Positions 37,086 through 46,694 are shown, counted from the first letter of the stretch. The stretch: 64,000 bases of DNA from Cryomorphaceae bacterium BACL29 MAG-121220-bin8 (GCA_905181705.1 CAJIYP010000002.1:1-64000); one strand, 5' to 3'. Notes: a model not told the origin generated them from the sequence alone. Program-made: numbers and translations.

Positions 37086-38639
37086 TTACTTTTCTCCCGA
37101 GACGTTTACAAACTTGACCCTTAAATCTGGCTTTGTTTCAAATTCATCCAAGGGAAACATTGGTCTTTTAATTCTTTTATAATCCAACCTTTCTAAATCT
37201 TGATCTACACCACCAGGAGTTAAAGCCATTGTCCAACCCTTATTGATTTCATAAAGTTCAGGAACTAAATATCCAATTTTCACAATCAGGATATTAGAAT
37301 TTCTAGGATTTAAACCTAACTCTGTAAAATCTGATTCGTGGTGATAAGGTTTTCTTTTTTTTGTTACAATAATATTAATACTTCCAACTTTTACAACTAC
37401 TTCAACTTGAGCATATTTATCTCCATATTTAATAGACTTGATCTCTCCTTTTATTTTAATTGGGGGAGAATACCTATTGTCTATTTGTGCACCAACAAAT
37501 TCCTCTACTTTTTCACCTATTCCAAGTTTGATGGCTTCTTCTACGAGTTTTGGCCCTGGAATTGAAGCGTATATGACACTGGGTCCATTAGATTTTTTAA
37601 ATTCCTTTCTTTTTAAAAGTTCATTTAATGTCCAAGTAACATCGCCCGCTCCTCCCGCTGTTGGATTATCTCCCATGTCGCTAATTATATAGGGACTGGT
37701 CTTACTCTTGATGGCTAAATCTAAACTTTCTTCTAATGTTGCAACAGGGGCTACAAATTCAAAACTATCTTTAACAGACCAAAAACTTTCAGCAATATAT
37801 TCAGCTGCCAAGCTAACTGATTTTTTATTGTCTCCCGTTACCAATACAACTCCGTGATTACGTGGTTCATCAGCCCATGGATATCCTAACCAAATGCCAG
37901 CATCGATAATTCCTGGACTTTTGGTAATTGGATTTACTTTTGCATACAAACTTTTTCCAGGTTCAATTCTTGTACTAGTTTTTTCACCAGGAAGTAAAAT
38001 AGGAACTTCAATTCTAGCTTTATATAATGGTTTTCCTTTACCGTTTTCTAATCTTTCTAATAAATTTTCTACAGCTCTTTTTTTAGATTCTATTGCATCT
38101 TCGTGAGGAGCCATTCTGTAACAAGTTATTAGATCTGTTTGCTTTGCTAGTTCTAAAGAAACATTTCCATGGAGATCCATGGAGGTAGAAATCAGAGTTT
38201 TATATCCAATAACTTTTCGTATCCTTTTAATAAAATCACCCTCTGGATCATCAATACCCTCTACACTCATTGCCCCATGTATATCAAAAAACAATCCGTC
38301 TAATGGTAATTTATTTTTAAGCATTACCAAGGTTTTACTTACTAGAGACTCGTAAGCTTCTTTTGTCACAATTCCACCAGGAAGGGCATGTCCTCTTAAT
38401 GTAGGAACCCAATTAGCTCTATTTCTATTAATGGAATCCTTACTTAAAAATGGATAAAAAGTGAATACATCCTCTCCAACTCTTGCTTTGAAATCTTCTT
38501 CGTTGGTTTTTGCAGGAGAAAAAGTACTAGATTCTATTGCTAATCCGGCTATAGCAATTCTTGGTTTTTTATTATTCTCATTACATCCAATTGTGATAAT
38601 TAAACTGAATATCAATAACATTTTTAATATTGTTTTCAT
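37086..38639 (-). CDS. M81 family metallopeptidase (MlrC-like) lipoprotein
   Basis: A 517-residue lipoprotein (lipobox TIGC, Cys19). The MlrC N-terminal domain carries IAGLAIESSTFSPAKTNEEDF, GLFFDIHGAMSVEG and STSMDLHGNVS with the likely zinc ligands Asp/His, and IISDMGDNPTAGGAGD marks the C-terminal MlrC domain. MlrC breaks down linearised microcystin; most relatives have unknown substrates, so a role in cyanotoxin breakdown is not shown. It diverges from the BNR-type protein. Confidence 0.9.
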   Translation of the reverse strand: MKTILKMLLIFSLIITIGCNENNKKPRIAIAGLAIESSTFSPAKTNEEDFKARVGEDVFTFYPFLSKDSINRNRANWVPTLRGHALPGGIVTKEAYESLVSKTLVMLKNKLPLDGLFFDIHGAMSVEGIDDPEGDFIKRIRKVIGYKTLISTSMDLHGNVSLELAKQTDLITCYRMAPHEDAIESKKRAVENLLERLENGKGKPLYKARIEVPILLPGEKTSTRIEPGKSLYAKVNPITKSPGIIDAGIWLGYPWADEPRNHGVVLVTGDNKKSVSLAAEYIAESFWSVKDSFEFVAPVATLEESLDLAIKSKTSPYIISDMGDNPTAGGAGDVTWTLNELLKRKEFKKSNGPSVIYASIPGPKLVEEAIKLGIGEKVEEFVGAQIDNRYSPPIKIKGEIKSIKYGDKYAQVEVVVKVGSINIIVTKKRKPYHHESDFTELGLNPRNSNILIVKIGYLVPELYEINKGWTMALTPGGVDQDLERLDYKRIKRPMFPLDEFETKPDLRVKFVNVSGEK

Positions 38640-38689
38640 TCTATAATAATTAGATTAATAACATTAAATTTAATTAAAAACTAGTCACC

Positions 38690-39742
38690 ATGAATTTAAA
38701 ATCAGTTGTTTTTCAAAATTTATTTTTATCTTTTATTATAATTACTTTTTTTTCAAGTTGCCAAAAGATTCCTTTTTCATTTTCAAAGGTTGATATTAAC
38801 CACGTTTTATTGGATTCTACTTTAAATATTAGGGCACTCGAAATTAATGGTAATAAGGTTTATAATGCTACTTCTAAAGGGGAAATATATTCTTTTGATA
38901 TTACTAAACCCGATTTAATTAATGTGGAACAGTATAATTCTGAACTGGATTCTGTTTTATATCCAAACTTTAGATCTATGTCTATTGTTAACAGAAATAT
39001 TTTCACCATTACCATTGGAAACCCCGCTTTGCTTTTTAAAAATGGAAAAGTAGTATACAGAGAAGTCAACAAAAACGTTTTTTATGATTCTATGGATTTT
39101 TGGAACGAAAATGAAGGCTTAGTTGTTGGTGATTTTGTTAATGGATGTATTAGTGTTTTAATAACTAGGGACGGAGGAGATACTTGGAAAAAGTTAGATT
39201 GTAGTAATTTCGATAATCCATTACCAGAGGAAGGTTTTTTTGCTGCTAGTGACACAAATATATCTATTGTTGATAATAGGGTATGGGTTGCTAGTGGAGG
39301 AATAAATAGTAGAATATATTACTCAGATGATAAAGGGAAAAATTGGGAAATAATAAATACACCCATAATTCAAGGAGAGGCAACCAAGGGAATTTTTAGT
39401 ATTGATTTTTATGATAAAAATAATGGTTTTGCAATAGGAGGGGACTATACTAAACCTTTAGAAAATATATCAAATAAGATTAGTACTAGTAATGGCGGAA
39501 AAACGTGGAAAACTATTGCTGAAAAACAAGATCCAGGTTATAGAAGTTGTGTGCAGTATTTCCCTAATAGTAATGGTAAATCCTTAGTTGCAGTTGGTTT
39601 TAATGGTATTGATATTTCAAATGATGGAGGGCATTCTTGGAGTCATATAAGTGACCAGGGATACTATACTTTAAGGTTTTTAGATGATTGTAGCGCTTAT
39701 GCAGCTGGAAATGGAAAAATATCAAAACTCCATTTTAAATAA
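38690..39742 (+). CDS. BNR/YCF48-like beta-propeller lipoprotein
   Basis: A 350-residue lipoprotein (FFSSCQ) with repeated Asp-box-like motifs: ITRDGGDTWKKL, YSDDKGKNWEII, TSNGGKTWKTIAEK and ISNDGGHSWSHIS. This matches the sialidase-like or YCF48/photosystem-assembly-type beta-propeller group. No catalytic sialidase residues are evident. Flavobacterial relatives are often labelled oxidoreductase without support. Function unknown, location periplasmic side of a membrane. Confidence 0.82.
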   Translation: MNLKSVVFQNLFLSFIIITFFSSCQKIPFSFSKVDINHVLLDSTLNIRALEINGNKVYNATSKGEIYSFDITKPDLINVEQYNSELDSVLYPNFRSMSIVNRNIFTITIGNPALLFKNGKVVYREVNKNVFYDSMDFWNENEGLVVGDFVNGCISVLITRDGGDTWKKLDCSNFDNPLPEEGFFAASDTNISIVDNRVWVASGGINSRIYYSDDKGKNWEIINTPIIQGEATKGIFSIDFYDKNNGFAIGGDYTKPLENISNKISTSNGGKTWKTIAEKQDPGYRSCVQYFPNSNGKSLVAVGFNGIDISNDGGHSWSHISDQGYYTLRFLDDCSAYAAGNGKISKLHFK

Positions 39743-39907
39743 GATTATCTAAAGAATATTTATAATTAAATATTTTTTTATTCATCTATTTATTGTGAAT
39801 TAGAAAAAGGAAAATCTTCTGAACTATTAGTAGATTTTCATGATAACTTTTTGAATTTATCTCTTAAAGATTAGTTGAAAAATCATTTCTCTATTTAACC
39901 ATATAAC

Positions 39908-39931
39908 AAAACCCCTGCTAAAAGGGGTTTT
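39908..39931. terminator. Bidirectional terminator between convergent genes
   Basis: AAAACCCC and GGGGTTTT form an eight-base-pair stem around an eight-base loop, with T runs on both strands. It lies between the convergent BNR-type gene and the NTF2-like gene. The 165 bases before it (39743-39907) hold no gene that I can support. Confidence 0.8.
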
Positions 39932-39970
39932 ATTAAATAAGTATATGTTAAAGTTATAAAACTTTAATCA

Positions 39971-40519
39971 TTAATCTATTTGCATCATTTTTACTTGTGC
40001 AGGAATTAATGCTATTTCAGTTTGCATTTTTAAAGGATCAAAATTATGCCATTCTTGAATAATTTTACCGTCTTCCCCCCAAGCAAAAGAAATGTGAGCA
40101 GGAACTTCTACCGTTAATCCACTTGCTTTTCCTGTACCCGACCAAGTAAACCAGGTTTGAGTAATGGTCGTTGCTGGATTATTTTCTCCAATTGCAGGGA
40201 AATCTATAGTTTGAACCCAATTGTCCATTTCAAGTTCCTTATCACCAAAGCTCATAGATATATTATCAAAAGCAGTGTGTTGCGCTTTTATTACAGCAAC
40301 AATATCATCCACTCCTTTAGCCTCGGTTTCGTTCATGTAAATTTGTAAGTCTGTTGACCAAAGTTCTTTTAAACCGTCTGTATTGTTGTTTAAATAGTTC
40401 TGGTAATGAGCTCTAATAGCATTTGATTTATCATCGTCAAAAGTGACAATGACAGCATCAGCGTTGTTAGCACACCCAGTTAAAGTTATTGTTAATAGTA
40501 ATAGTATTATTTTTTTCAT
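39971..40519 (-). CDS. NTF2-like (SnoaL-type) lipoprotein
   Basis: A 182-residue lipoprotein (lipobox LTGC, Cys16). It has an NTF2-like fold pattern: the helical AIRAHYQNYLNNNTDGLKELWSTD start, then WFTWSGTGKASGLTVEVPAHISFAWGEDGKIIQEWHNFD. This fold covers enzymes and binding proteins; no catalytic residues identify a reaction. It sits 10 bases after a second NTF2-like lipoprotein, probably one operon. It resembles 46905-47405 in the tail (W-x-D-x-K-I/V-x-E-x-x-N-x-F-D-P). Confidence 0.83.
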   Translation of the reverse strand: MKKIILLLLTITLTGCANNADAVIVTFDDDKSNAIRAHYQNYLNNNTDGLKELWSTDLQIYMNETEAKGVDDIVAVIKAQHTAFDNISMSFGDKELEMDNWVQTIDFPAIGENNPATTITQTWFTWSGTGKASGLTVEVPAHISFAWGEDGKIIQEWHNFDPLKMQTEIALIPAQVKMMQID

Positions 40520-40529
40520 TAGTTTTTAT

Positions 40530-41036
40530 TTATTTAGTTAATTCTCTTTTTGAAGAGGTCCAGTCTACTAATTTACCATCAATAAATTGATACCATTCAT
40601 CATATACAGCAGTTGATCCAGTAAATCTGGCGCAAACCCACTCGCCTTGAGTATTGGTTACTTCAGGATCTTCAGACGCACTAGGTTTAGCAGCAAATGC
40701 AAAATTAGTAGTCCATCCCCAATCTTCTTCATTAACTAAAGACTCCTGGTATTCATTTTCAATATAAGCTACAAATTCTTCTGCATTATTTGTTACGGTT
40801 CCATCCGCATGTCTGAATATTCCGTTTTCAGAAATATGCGCTGTCATTGTTTCATAATCTCTCGCTAACCAAGCGGCATCGAATTTTTTAAATACATCTA
40901 TAGTAGCTTCGCTTCCCAACATGACGGTTTGATTAGTTCCGTCGATGAATCCATTTGTAGGTACGTCACAAGGTTCAGTGTTTTCACATGAAACTAGAAG
41001 CCCAATCAAACTAAATAATAATATAAATTTTTTCAT
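40530..41036 (-). CDS. NTF2-like lipoprotein
   Basis: A 168-residue lipoprotein (lipobox LLVSC, Cys17) with an NTF2-like region VFKKFDAAWLARDYETMTAHISENGIFRHADG typical of SnoaL-like proteins, ending in YDEWYQFIDGKLVDWTSSKRE. Function unknown. It is first in a two-gene minus-strand unit with the paralogue at 39971. Confidence 0.8.
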   Translation of the reverse strand: MKKFILLFSLIGLLVSCENTEPCDVPTNGFIDGTNQTVMLGSEATIDVFKKFDAAWLARDYETMTAHISENGIFRHADGTVTNNAEEFVAYIENEYQESLVNEEDWGWTTNFAFAAKPSASEDPEVTNTQGEWVCARFTGSTAVYDEWYQFIDGKLVDWTSSKRELTK

Positions 41037-41376
41037 AATAATTTTTTAAAATATTTTAATTTACAATGTAATGAATTAAGTAATAAAAAAAGTCTTAATT
41101 CGGATGATTAATTAATTACAAAGTAAATTTTATTTTATTGTTCATGTGTTTTTGGGAGAGTTTATTAATTGCATTTTTAGTTAATTGTAGTATTCTAGGA
41201 AACCCACCACAAGTTTGATTAAATCTAATTAAAATTATTATTTTTGGAGGAAGTTAACTGTATAGTTCCTTGTATAACTAAGTTGGTGATTGTTGGCTTT
41301 ATTTCATTTTTAATGGTTTCATTAATTTTTAAATGCAATTTAATAACTTTAATAAAGTATTCCTTTTTTACAATAA
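41037..41376. other. Intergenic region, no gene found
   Basis: About 340 AT-rich bases between divergent genes. I see stop codons in all frames at short intervals and no tRNA-like or terminator-like structure. It should hold the promoters of the NTF2-like pair and the nuclease gene, but I cannot place them. Confidence 0.5.
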
Positions 41377-41985
41377 ATGAAAAAATATATATTTTTATTT
41401 TCCTTTTTATTTCTGCTTAGTTGTGAGGACGAAAATGAGGGGCCTTTTTCTGGGGATAAATATGATGTGTTAATTGATAAAGGTATTTATAAGGTTTCTT
41501 ATAATGAATCTTATGAACAGCCAAATTGGGTAGAGTATACGGTTTCTAATAGACCTAAAAATGTAGATAGAGGAAGCAAAGATTTTTATCTGGAACCTGG
41601 TGTAACAACTTCTAACGATGCTGATTATTATAAAAATGAATGGGACAAAGGTCATCTTGCTCCAGCCGCTACTTTTAGTGATTCTGAAGAGAATTTAAAC
41701 AAGACATTTTCTTTTATTAATTGTGCTATGCAAATTGATAATTTAAACAGAGGAGAGTGGGCACAATTAGAACAACAAGTTAGAGACTGGTCAGTAAGTG
41801 GAAATATAAAAGTTAAAATTGAACTCGTATTTGCTGCGAATCACGAAATCAGAACTACTGGTGTACATATTCCGACTGGATTTTGGAAAAACTTAACATT
41901 TTCAAACGGAGATCAGATCTGTTATTATTTTCCAAATTCCTCAACAAATAAAAACTGGGATAAATACAAAACTGCTTGTAATTAG
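41377..41985 (+). CDS. DNA/RNA non-specific endonuclease lipoprotein (NUC1 family)
   Basis: A 202-residue protein with lipobox LLSC (Cys16) and a beta-beta-alpha-metal nuclease core: WDKGHLAPAATFSDSEENLNKTFSFINC. The catalytic His is in the DKGH form of the DRGH motif, and Asn/Glu in NRGEWAQLEQQVRDW coordinate the metal. Such surface nucleases scavenge phosphate and nucleotides or degrade extracellular DNA. Slightly shorter than typical. Convergent with the DUF6370 gene with no gap. Confidence 0.9.
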   Translation: MKKYIFLFSFLFLLSCEDENEGPFSGDKYDVLIDKGIYKVSYNESYEQPNWVEYTVSNRPKNVDRGSKDFYLEPGVTTSNDADYYKNEWDKGHLAPAATFSDSEENLNKTFSFINCAMQIDNLNRGEWAQLEQQVRDWSVSGNIKVKIELVFAANHEIRTTGVHIPTGFWKNLTFSNGDQICYYFPNSSTNKNWDKYKTACN

Positions 41986-42318
41986 TTATTCATTTTTTTC
42001 AATATCAGTTAACTTAAAATAACTAATATTAAATTTATTATTAATTATCTCTCCTTGAACTTTAGCATTTAAAATTGCATTGCAAAAACCAGTTTTGGAA
42101 TGTGCATCTCCATGATCATCAATTCCCGTACCAATCACGTAATATTTTTTACCGTTTGTTTTAACAGCTAATTCACATTCTTTACCTTCCATATCAAACA
42201 TGCATATTCCACAAGAGGCTTCAACCTTGAGTAAAGGTAAATCGGATGAAAGTGTTAAATCTTTTTCTTGTCCAAATGAAAGAATTGAAACTAACAAAAA
42301 GAATAGAATTTTTTTCAT
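41986..42318 (-). CDS. DUF6370 family small secreted protein
   Basis: A 110-residue protein with a signal peptide (ending LSFGQ) and the family segment VEASCGICMFDMEGKECELAVK followed by YYVIGTGIDDHGDAHSKTGFCNAI. Four Cys and an Asp-His pair could bind a metal or form disulfides. The function is unknown. Its coding region overlaps the antisense open frame leading into the AMP nucleosidase gene. Confidence 0.82.
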   Translation of the reverse strand: MKKILFFLLVSILSFGQEKDLTLSSDLPLLKVEASCGICMFDMEGKECELAVKTNGKKYYVIGTGIDDHGDAHSKTGFCNAILNAKVQGEIINNKFNISYFKLTDIEKNE

Positions 42319-42388
42319 GGTAATTATAATTTATTTAAAATTAATGAATAAAAACATAGTCTATTCTGTTTTTAGTAGTTTTACACCA

Positions 42389-43159
42389 ATGAAAACAAAA
42401 AAAGAAATTGTTAAAGATTGGATAACAAGATATACAGGAGTAGAGATTGAATCTTTTGGTGAGTTTATCCTTTTAACAAATTTTCAAAAATATGTAGAAG
42501 AATTTGCGAATCATAATGGGGTAGAGGTTTCTGGAAAAGAAAAAAATATGCCTTCTGCTACTTTTGAAAACATCACTATAATTAATTTTGGAATGGGTAG
42601 TCCAAATGCCGCTACAGTAATGGATTTATTATTTTCTATAAAACCTAAAGCAGTTCTGTTTTTAGGTAAATGTGGAGGTTTAAAAAAAAGAATTAATATT
42701 GGAGATTTTGTCCTTCCAATTGGAGCTATAAGAGGTGAGGGTACATCTAATGATTACTTTCCAATTGAAGTTCCAGCAATGCCTTCCTTTTCACTTCAAA
42801 GAGCTATTTCGTCTGCTTTAAAATATCAAAAAATTGATTATTGGACAGGAACGGTTTTTACAACAAACAGAAGAGTATGGGAATTTGATAATAAATTTAA
42901 AAATTATTTAAAAAAAGTGAGAGCTTATTCTATTGATATGGAAACAGCTACTTTGTTTACTGTTGGTTTTCACAATAGAATACCTATAGGAGCTTTATTG
43001 TTAGTTACAGATCAACCAATGATTCCAGATGGGGTAAAAACGCATGTGAAAGATGATGTGAATTCTAATTTATTTGATAAAAAGCATTTATTAATAGGTA
43101 TTGAATCTTTAAAACAAATAATTAATAACGAGGACACGGTAAGACATCTTAAATTTTAG
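42389..43159 (+). CDS. amn: AMP nucleosidase
   Basis: A 256-residue protein matching the catalytic domain of AMP nucleosidase, which splits AMP into adenine and ribose 5-phosphate. Phosphorylase-fold motifs are INFGMGSPNAATVMDLL, VLFLGKCGGLKKRI, SIDMETATLFTVGF (catalytic region) and LLVTDQPMIPDG. The regulatory N-terminal domain of the enterobacterial enzyme is absent, as is usual in Bacteroidota. The frame is open well upstream, but the ATG at 42389 (MKTKKEIVKDWI) is the family start; upstream ATGs fall inside the divergent gene. Confidence 0.9.
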   Translation: MKTKKEIVKDWITRYTGVEIESFGEFILLTNFQKYVEEFANHNGVEVSGKEKNMPSATFENITIINFGMGSPNAATVMDLLFSIKPKAVLFLGKCGGLKKRINIGDFVLPIGAIRGEGTSNDYFPIEVPAMPSFSLQRAISSALKYQKIDYWTGTVFTTNRRVWEFDNKFKNYLKKVRAYSIDMETATLFTVGFHNRIPIGALLLVTDQPMIPDGVKTHVKDDVNSNLFDKKHLLIGIESLKQIINNEDTVRHLKF

Positions 43160-43173
43160 ATTTTGTAAAGAAA

Positions 43174-45006
43174 TTAGTTTTTTCTTTTCCAAACTTCTGT
43201 TACCTCCCAGCTTTCTGATTGATCATCATTATACTCTGTATGAACTATTGTGAAATAAGTGTAGTCACCAGTATATTCAAGTTTCCAAGGTGGGGCATTA
43301 TTTAATTCAGCTTGTTTGTCTGCCACTCTAACTTTATTATCGTCACCAGTATACTGCCAATATCCAGAATCCTCGTCGGTTTGCATTTGATCTCCGTTGG
43401 TAAAGCATATATATCCTCTGTAAGTATATGTTCCATATGTATTGTCATCACCTTTAATTTCTAGTTCATCTGGGTAATTTTCACATTCTTTTTCGCCATC
43501 ATTCCATCTTGTAATTCCATTTTCACTAGTCCAACTATCTAAATACCATTTTCCAATTAACGGACAATCAGGCCAAGTTCCCCACTTTGGTTTATTTTCT
43601 GAACCACAGGATGTTCCACTAACAAAATCTGTAGGCTCAGTTGTCAAATTAGTTACGCACCACTTGGACAGGTCCTGATTGAAATTTGTTGCAGATTTAA
43701 ACATTTTATCCATGTTGGTTACTTTATTAGTATCCCATTTTGAAATATCTTTATTAAATATAGTAGCACCTTCAAACATTTCCTCCATAGTGGTCACACT
43801 ACTTACATCCCATGAAGATATATTAGTATTAAAAGTAGTTTTACCTTTAAATAACCCTTTCATATCAGTAACTAGAGTAGTAACAGCTTTAGTAAGATCT
43901 TTCTCAGCGCTAATCCAGCTTTTAAGCATTGTATTGTCTACAACTGTGTAGGTAATTCCATTAATTTCATAACTAGTTCCAGCGCTTGTTCCCGCCTTAG
44001 CCTTTAAAGTAATTCCATCGTTATCTAATACTATAGGGGCTAGATTTCTATAGACTGCAATTACCGCTGTTTTTGATTTTAATGTTATTTGTTTTGGATT
44101 GTCTGTTCCACTTAATGCTCCTGCCCATTTTACAAATTCCCAACCAGAATTTGCGCTTGCAGTAAGTTCTAAAATAGATCCCTCAGTATATTCTGCAGAA
44201 CCTACTTTTATCACTTTTTTAGAAACAGCTCCTAATCCATCATTTATGATAGTAAATTCAAACTTTTTTTCTTGTGTAAAGGTTGCGGTAACACTCTTAG
44301 ATTTATCTAAAGTAATTTCCTGTGGGTTAGTTGTTCCAGTTAAAGAACCTGACCACTCTTTAAATATCCATCCAGATTTTGGAGTTGCAGTAAGTTCAAC
44401 AATTGTTCCACTAGTGTAACTAGTAACCCCACCAGCTTTAATTACTTTTTGAGCAACATCTCCCTGACCAACAATATTTACAGTTAAATCATACTTTGGT
44501 ATTTCTGTAAAAGTTGCAGTTACAGTTTTGGCTTTATCTATAGTTACTTGTTGAGGGTTAGTAGTTCCTTTTAAAGACCCTGTCCATTCTTTGAATACCC
44601 ATCCAGATTTTGGTGTTGCAGTAAGTTCAACAACTGTTCCACTAGTATAATTAGTTACTCCTCCCGCTTTAATTACTTTTTGACCAACAGTTCCTTGTCC
44701 AACGATATTTACTGTTAATCCAAATTGTTTCTTTTTAAATTTACCAACAACTGTTTTATCTGAATCCATAACAAGGGTTGTAACAGAATCTCCAGTAGCA
44801 CCCGTCCAACTATCAAAAACATAACCATCAGCTGGATTAGCAATTAAGTTTGCAGTATCTCCTGCGTTATATTCTCTTGTTGATGGCAACACCGTTCCAA
44901 ATTCAGCTGGTTCAGATGAAGTAGTTAATAAGTATTTTACAGTTTCTTTTTCACAAGAAACAATGATTAAAATTATAGAAATAAATAGAAGAAATTTTTT
45001 TTTCAT
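43174..45006 (-). CDS. Lipoprotein with four InlB-type repeats and a BspA-like DUF285 region
   Basis: A 610-residue lipoprotein (lipobox IIVSC). Four tandem beta-repeats of about 75 residues (about 30-325) each contain a GYVFDSWTG- or SGWVFKEWTG-like box and end in KTVTATF or similar; repeats two and three are nearly identical, so recent duplication is likely. Then come DUF285/BspA-like units (MFKGKTTFNTNISSWDVSSVTTMEEM shape, MFEGATIFNKDISKWDT) and a C-terminal lipocalin-like region (IGKWYLDSWTSENG, ending VTEVWKRKN). Such surface proteins bind partners or polymers; no catalytic site is seen. Confidence 0.87.
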   Translation of the reverse strand: MKKKFLLFISIILIIVSCEKETVKYLLTTSSEPAEFGTVLPSTREYNAGDTANLIANPADGYVFDSWTGATGDSVTTLVMDSDKTVVGKFKKKQFGLTVNIVGQGTVGQKVIKAGGVTNYTSGTVVELTATPKSGWVFKEWTGSLKGTTNPQQVTIDKAKTVTATFTEIPKYDLTVNIVGQGDVAQKVIKAGGVTSYTSGTIVELTATPKSGWIFKEWSGSLTGTTNPQEITLDKSKSVTATFTQEKKFEFTIINDGLGAVSKKVIKVGSAEYTEGSILELTASANSGWEFVKWAGALSGTDNPKQITLKSKTAVIAVYRNLAPIVLDNDGITLKAKAGTSAGTSYEINGITYTVVDNTMLKSWISAEKDLTKAVTTLVTDMKGLFKGKTTFNTNISSWDVSSVTTMEEMFEGATIFNKDISKWDTNKVTNMDKMFKSATNFNQDLSKWCVTNLTTEPTDFVSGTSCGSENKPKWGTWPDCPLIGKWYLDSWTSENGITRWNDGEKECENYPDELEIKGDDNTYGTYTYRGYICFTNGDQMQTDEDSGYWQYTGDDNKVRVADKQAELNNAPPWKLEYTGDYTYFTIVHTEYNDDQSESWEVTEVWKRKN

Positions 45007-45171
45007 AATAAATTGATATCATGTAAAGGTATGAAAGATGATGTTGATTAAAAAAAAATCATTTTTTACTGATATTATTTATAATAATTAGATGTACCAA
45101 ATTTTAAGATATTGTTTATTTTTACAATAACTATTTATTCCTTCAATAATTAATTTTTTATAAAATACCAC

Positions 45172-46257
45172 ATGACATTTGACTACAATGAAATTTTAAA
45201 TAAAATAAACTTAGTTGATCCGGTAAAATATTCAAGAAATAGAAATTTTATTGACGGTTCGGTAAGTATGCTGTCTCCATATATTTCAAGAGGAGTAATT
45301 TCTACTAAAATAGTTTTTAAAACTTTAATTAATAAAGGTTTTGATTTTATGGAAATTGAGAAATTCATCCAAGAACTATGTTGGAGAGATTATTGGCAAT
45401 TGATTTGGATTGAAAAAAATAAATTAATTAATAAGGACTTAAAAAGGGCTCAAGAGGGAGTTGTTAATACTGAATTGTCAATGTCAATTAATGATGCTAA
45501 AACTGGAATTGATGCAATTGACAAAAGCATTAAAGACCTTTATGAAAACGGTTACATGCATAATCATCTTAGAATGTATGTCGCATCTTTAGCATGTAAT
45601 ATTGCAAAAAGTCATTGGAATATGCCAGCCAAGTGGATGTATTACTATTTGCTAGATGCTGATTGGGGAAGTAACGCATTAAGTTGGCAATGGGTTTGTG
45701 GTTCTAACAGCAATAAGAAGTATTTTGCCAATCAAGAAAATATTAATAAATATTGTTATACAAATCAAAAAAATACATTCTTAGATACAGATTATTCAAA
45801 CTTTAATTCTCTAGACACTCCAAATGAATTATTAAAAACTGTAGACCTAAAATTGAAAACTATTCTACCTGAGAATGGTTCTTTAAATCTGAAAAATGAA
45901 CTTCCTACACTTATATATAATTTTTACAATTTAGATCCTCAGTGGAGAAAAAATGAAAATGTAAATAGGGTATTGTTATTAGAACCAGAAATTTTTAATT
46001 CTTATCCAATTTCAAAAAAATCTATGGACTTTATGTTGGGGCTTTCAAAAAATATTAAAGGAATTCAAGTTTATGTAGGATCTTTTGATGATTTAGTGAA
46101 CCAAAACAATCTATCTTCTATGGTTTTTAAAGAACACCCTTTAAACATACATTACAAAGGGGCTATGGATGAAAGAGACTGGATGTTTAGTCACAAGACT
46201 AATTTAAATTCTTTTTTTAGTTACTGGAAAAAATGCAAAAAAAGTTATTTCAGATAA
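45172..46257 (+). CDS. Photolyase/cryptochrome-like FAD-binding protein, domain order reversed
   Basis: A 361-residue protein. Its first 210 residues are the FAD-binding helical domain of the photolyase/cryptochrome superfamily: SPYISRGVIST, ELCWRDYWQLIW, YMHNHLRMYVASLACN and DADWGSNALSWQWVCGSNSNKKYFANQENINKYC. The usual N-terminal antenna domain is absent in front. A C-terminal alpha/beta-like segment (VLLLEPEIFNSYPISKK, IQVYVGSFDDLV, FKEHPLNIHYKG) follows instead. Relatives occur widely in marine Bacteroidota. DNA repair or light sensing is possible; not shown. It is convergent with a thioesterase gene. Confidence 0.85.
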   Translation: MTFDYNEILNKINLVDPVKYSRNRNFIDGSVSMLSPYISRGVISTKIVFKTLINKGFDFMEIEKFIQELCWRDYWQLIWIEKNKLINKDLKRAQEGVVNTELSMSINDAKTGIDAIDKSIKDLYENGYMHNHLRMYVASLACNIAKSHWNMPAKWMYYYLLDADWGSNALSWQWVCGSNSNKKYFANQENINKYCYTNQKNTFLDTDYSNFNSLDTPNELLKTVDLKLKTILPENGSLNLKNELPTLIYNFYNLDPQWRKNENVNRVLLLEPEIFNSYPISKKSMDFMLGLSKNIKGIQVYVGSFDDLVNQNNLSSMVFKEHPLNIHYKGAMDERDWMFSHKTNLNSFFSYWKKCKKSYFR

Positions 46258-46268
46258 CTTCGTTCTTT

Positions 46269-46694
46269 CTAATCTAATTTAAAATCTGATTTAATTAAGA
46301 CAACAGTATGCATTAAAGTTGTCGCAAGTTTTCCTTCTGGATTATAAAGTTCACCCTTAATTGTTGCTATATTTTTACCTTTTTTTATAATTTCTGCTGT
46401 AGCAATTACTTCACCCAAAAATAGAGGTCTGTGATGTATACTATGTAGATTAGTTGAGCTTGGGTACATAGTTCCACCAGATTCATAAATAAGGAGTAAG
46501 CTTGTAATATCATCTAACATCGATGTCATCATTCCTCCTTGAACACTTTGATTAGGGTTTAATGTTTCTTTGGAAAACAAACCCTTTAATTTTAAATAAC
46601 CTTTTTTATATTCGATAAACTGAAAATTAAATATTTTTCCAGTTCCTCCATTAGTTTTATGAAAATCAATAAATTTATTAAAATCTGTGTTCAT
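46269..46694 (-). CDS. PaaI-type hotdog thioesterase
   Basis: A 141-residue hotdog-fold protein. QGGMMTSMLDDITSLLL carries the helix and active Asp of the PaaI/acyl-CoA thioesterase family, and TNLHSIHHRPLFLGEVIATAEIIKKGKNIATIKGEL is the matching strand region. It would hydrolyse acyl- or aryl-CoA; substrate unknown. It stands behind a terminator, so has its own promoter or low read-through. Confidence 0.88.
   Translation of the reverse strand: MNTDFNKFIDFHKTNGGTGKIFNFQFIEYKKGYLKLKGLFSKETLNPNQSVQGGMMTSMLDDITSLLLIYESGGTMYPSSTNLHSIHHRPLFLGEVIATAEIIKKGKNIATIKGELYNPEGKLATTLMHTVVLIKSDFKLD

Noticed and set aside
39780-39880. Short open frame after the BNR-type gene (YCELEKGKSSELLVDFHDNF)
   Set aside because: No start codon of any usual kind in frame and only about 30 codons; it could be a remnant but I cannot support it.
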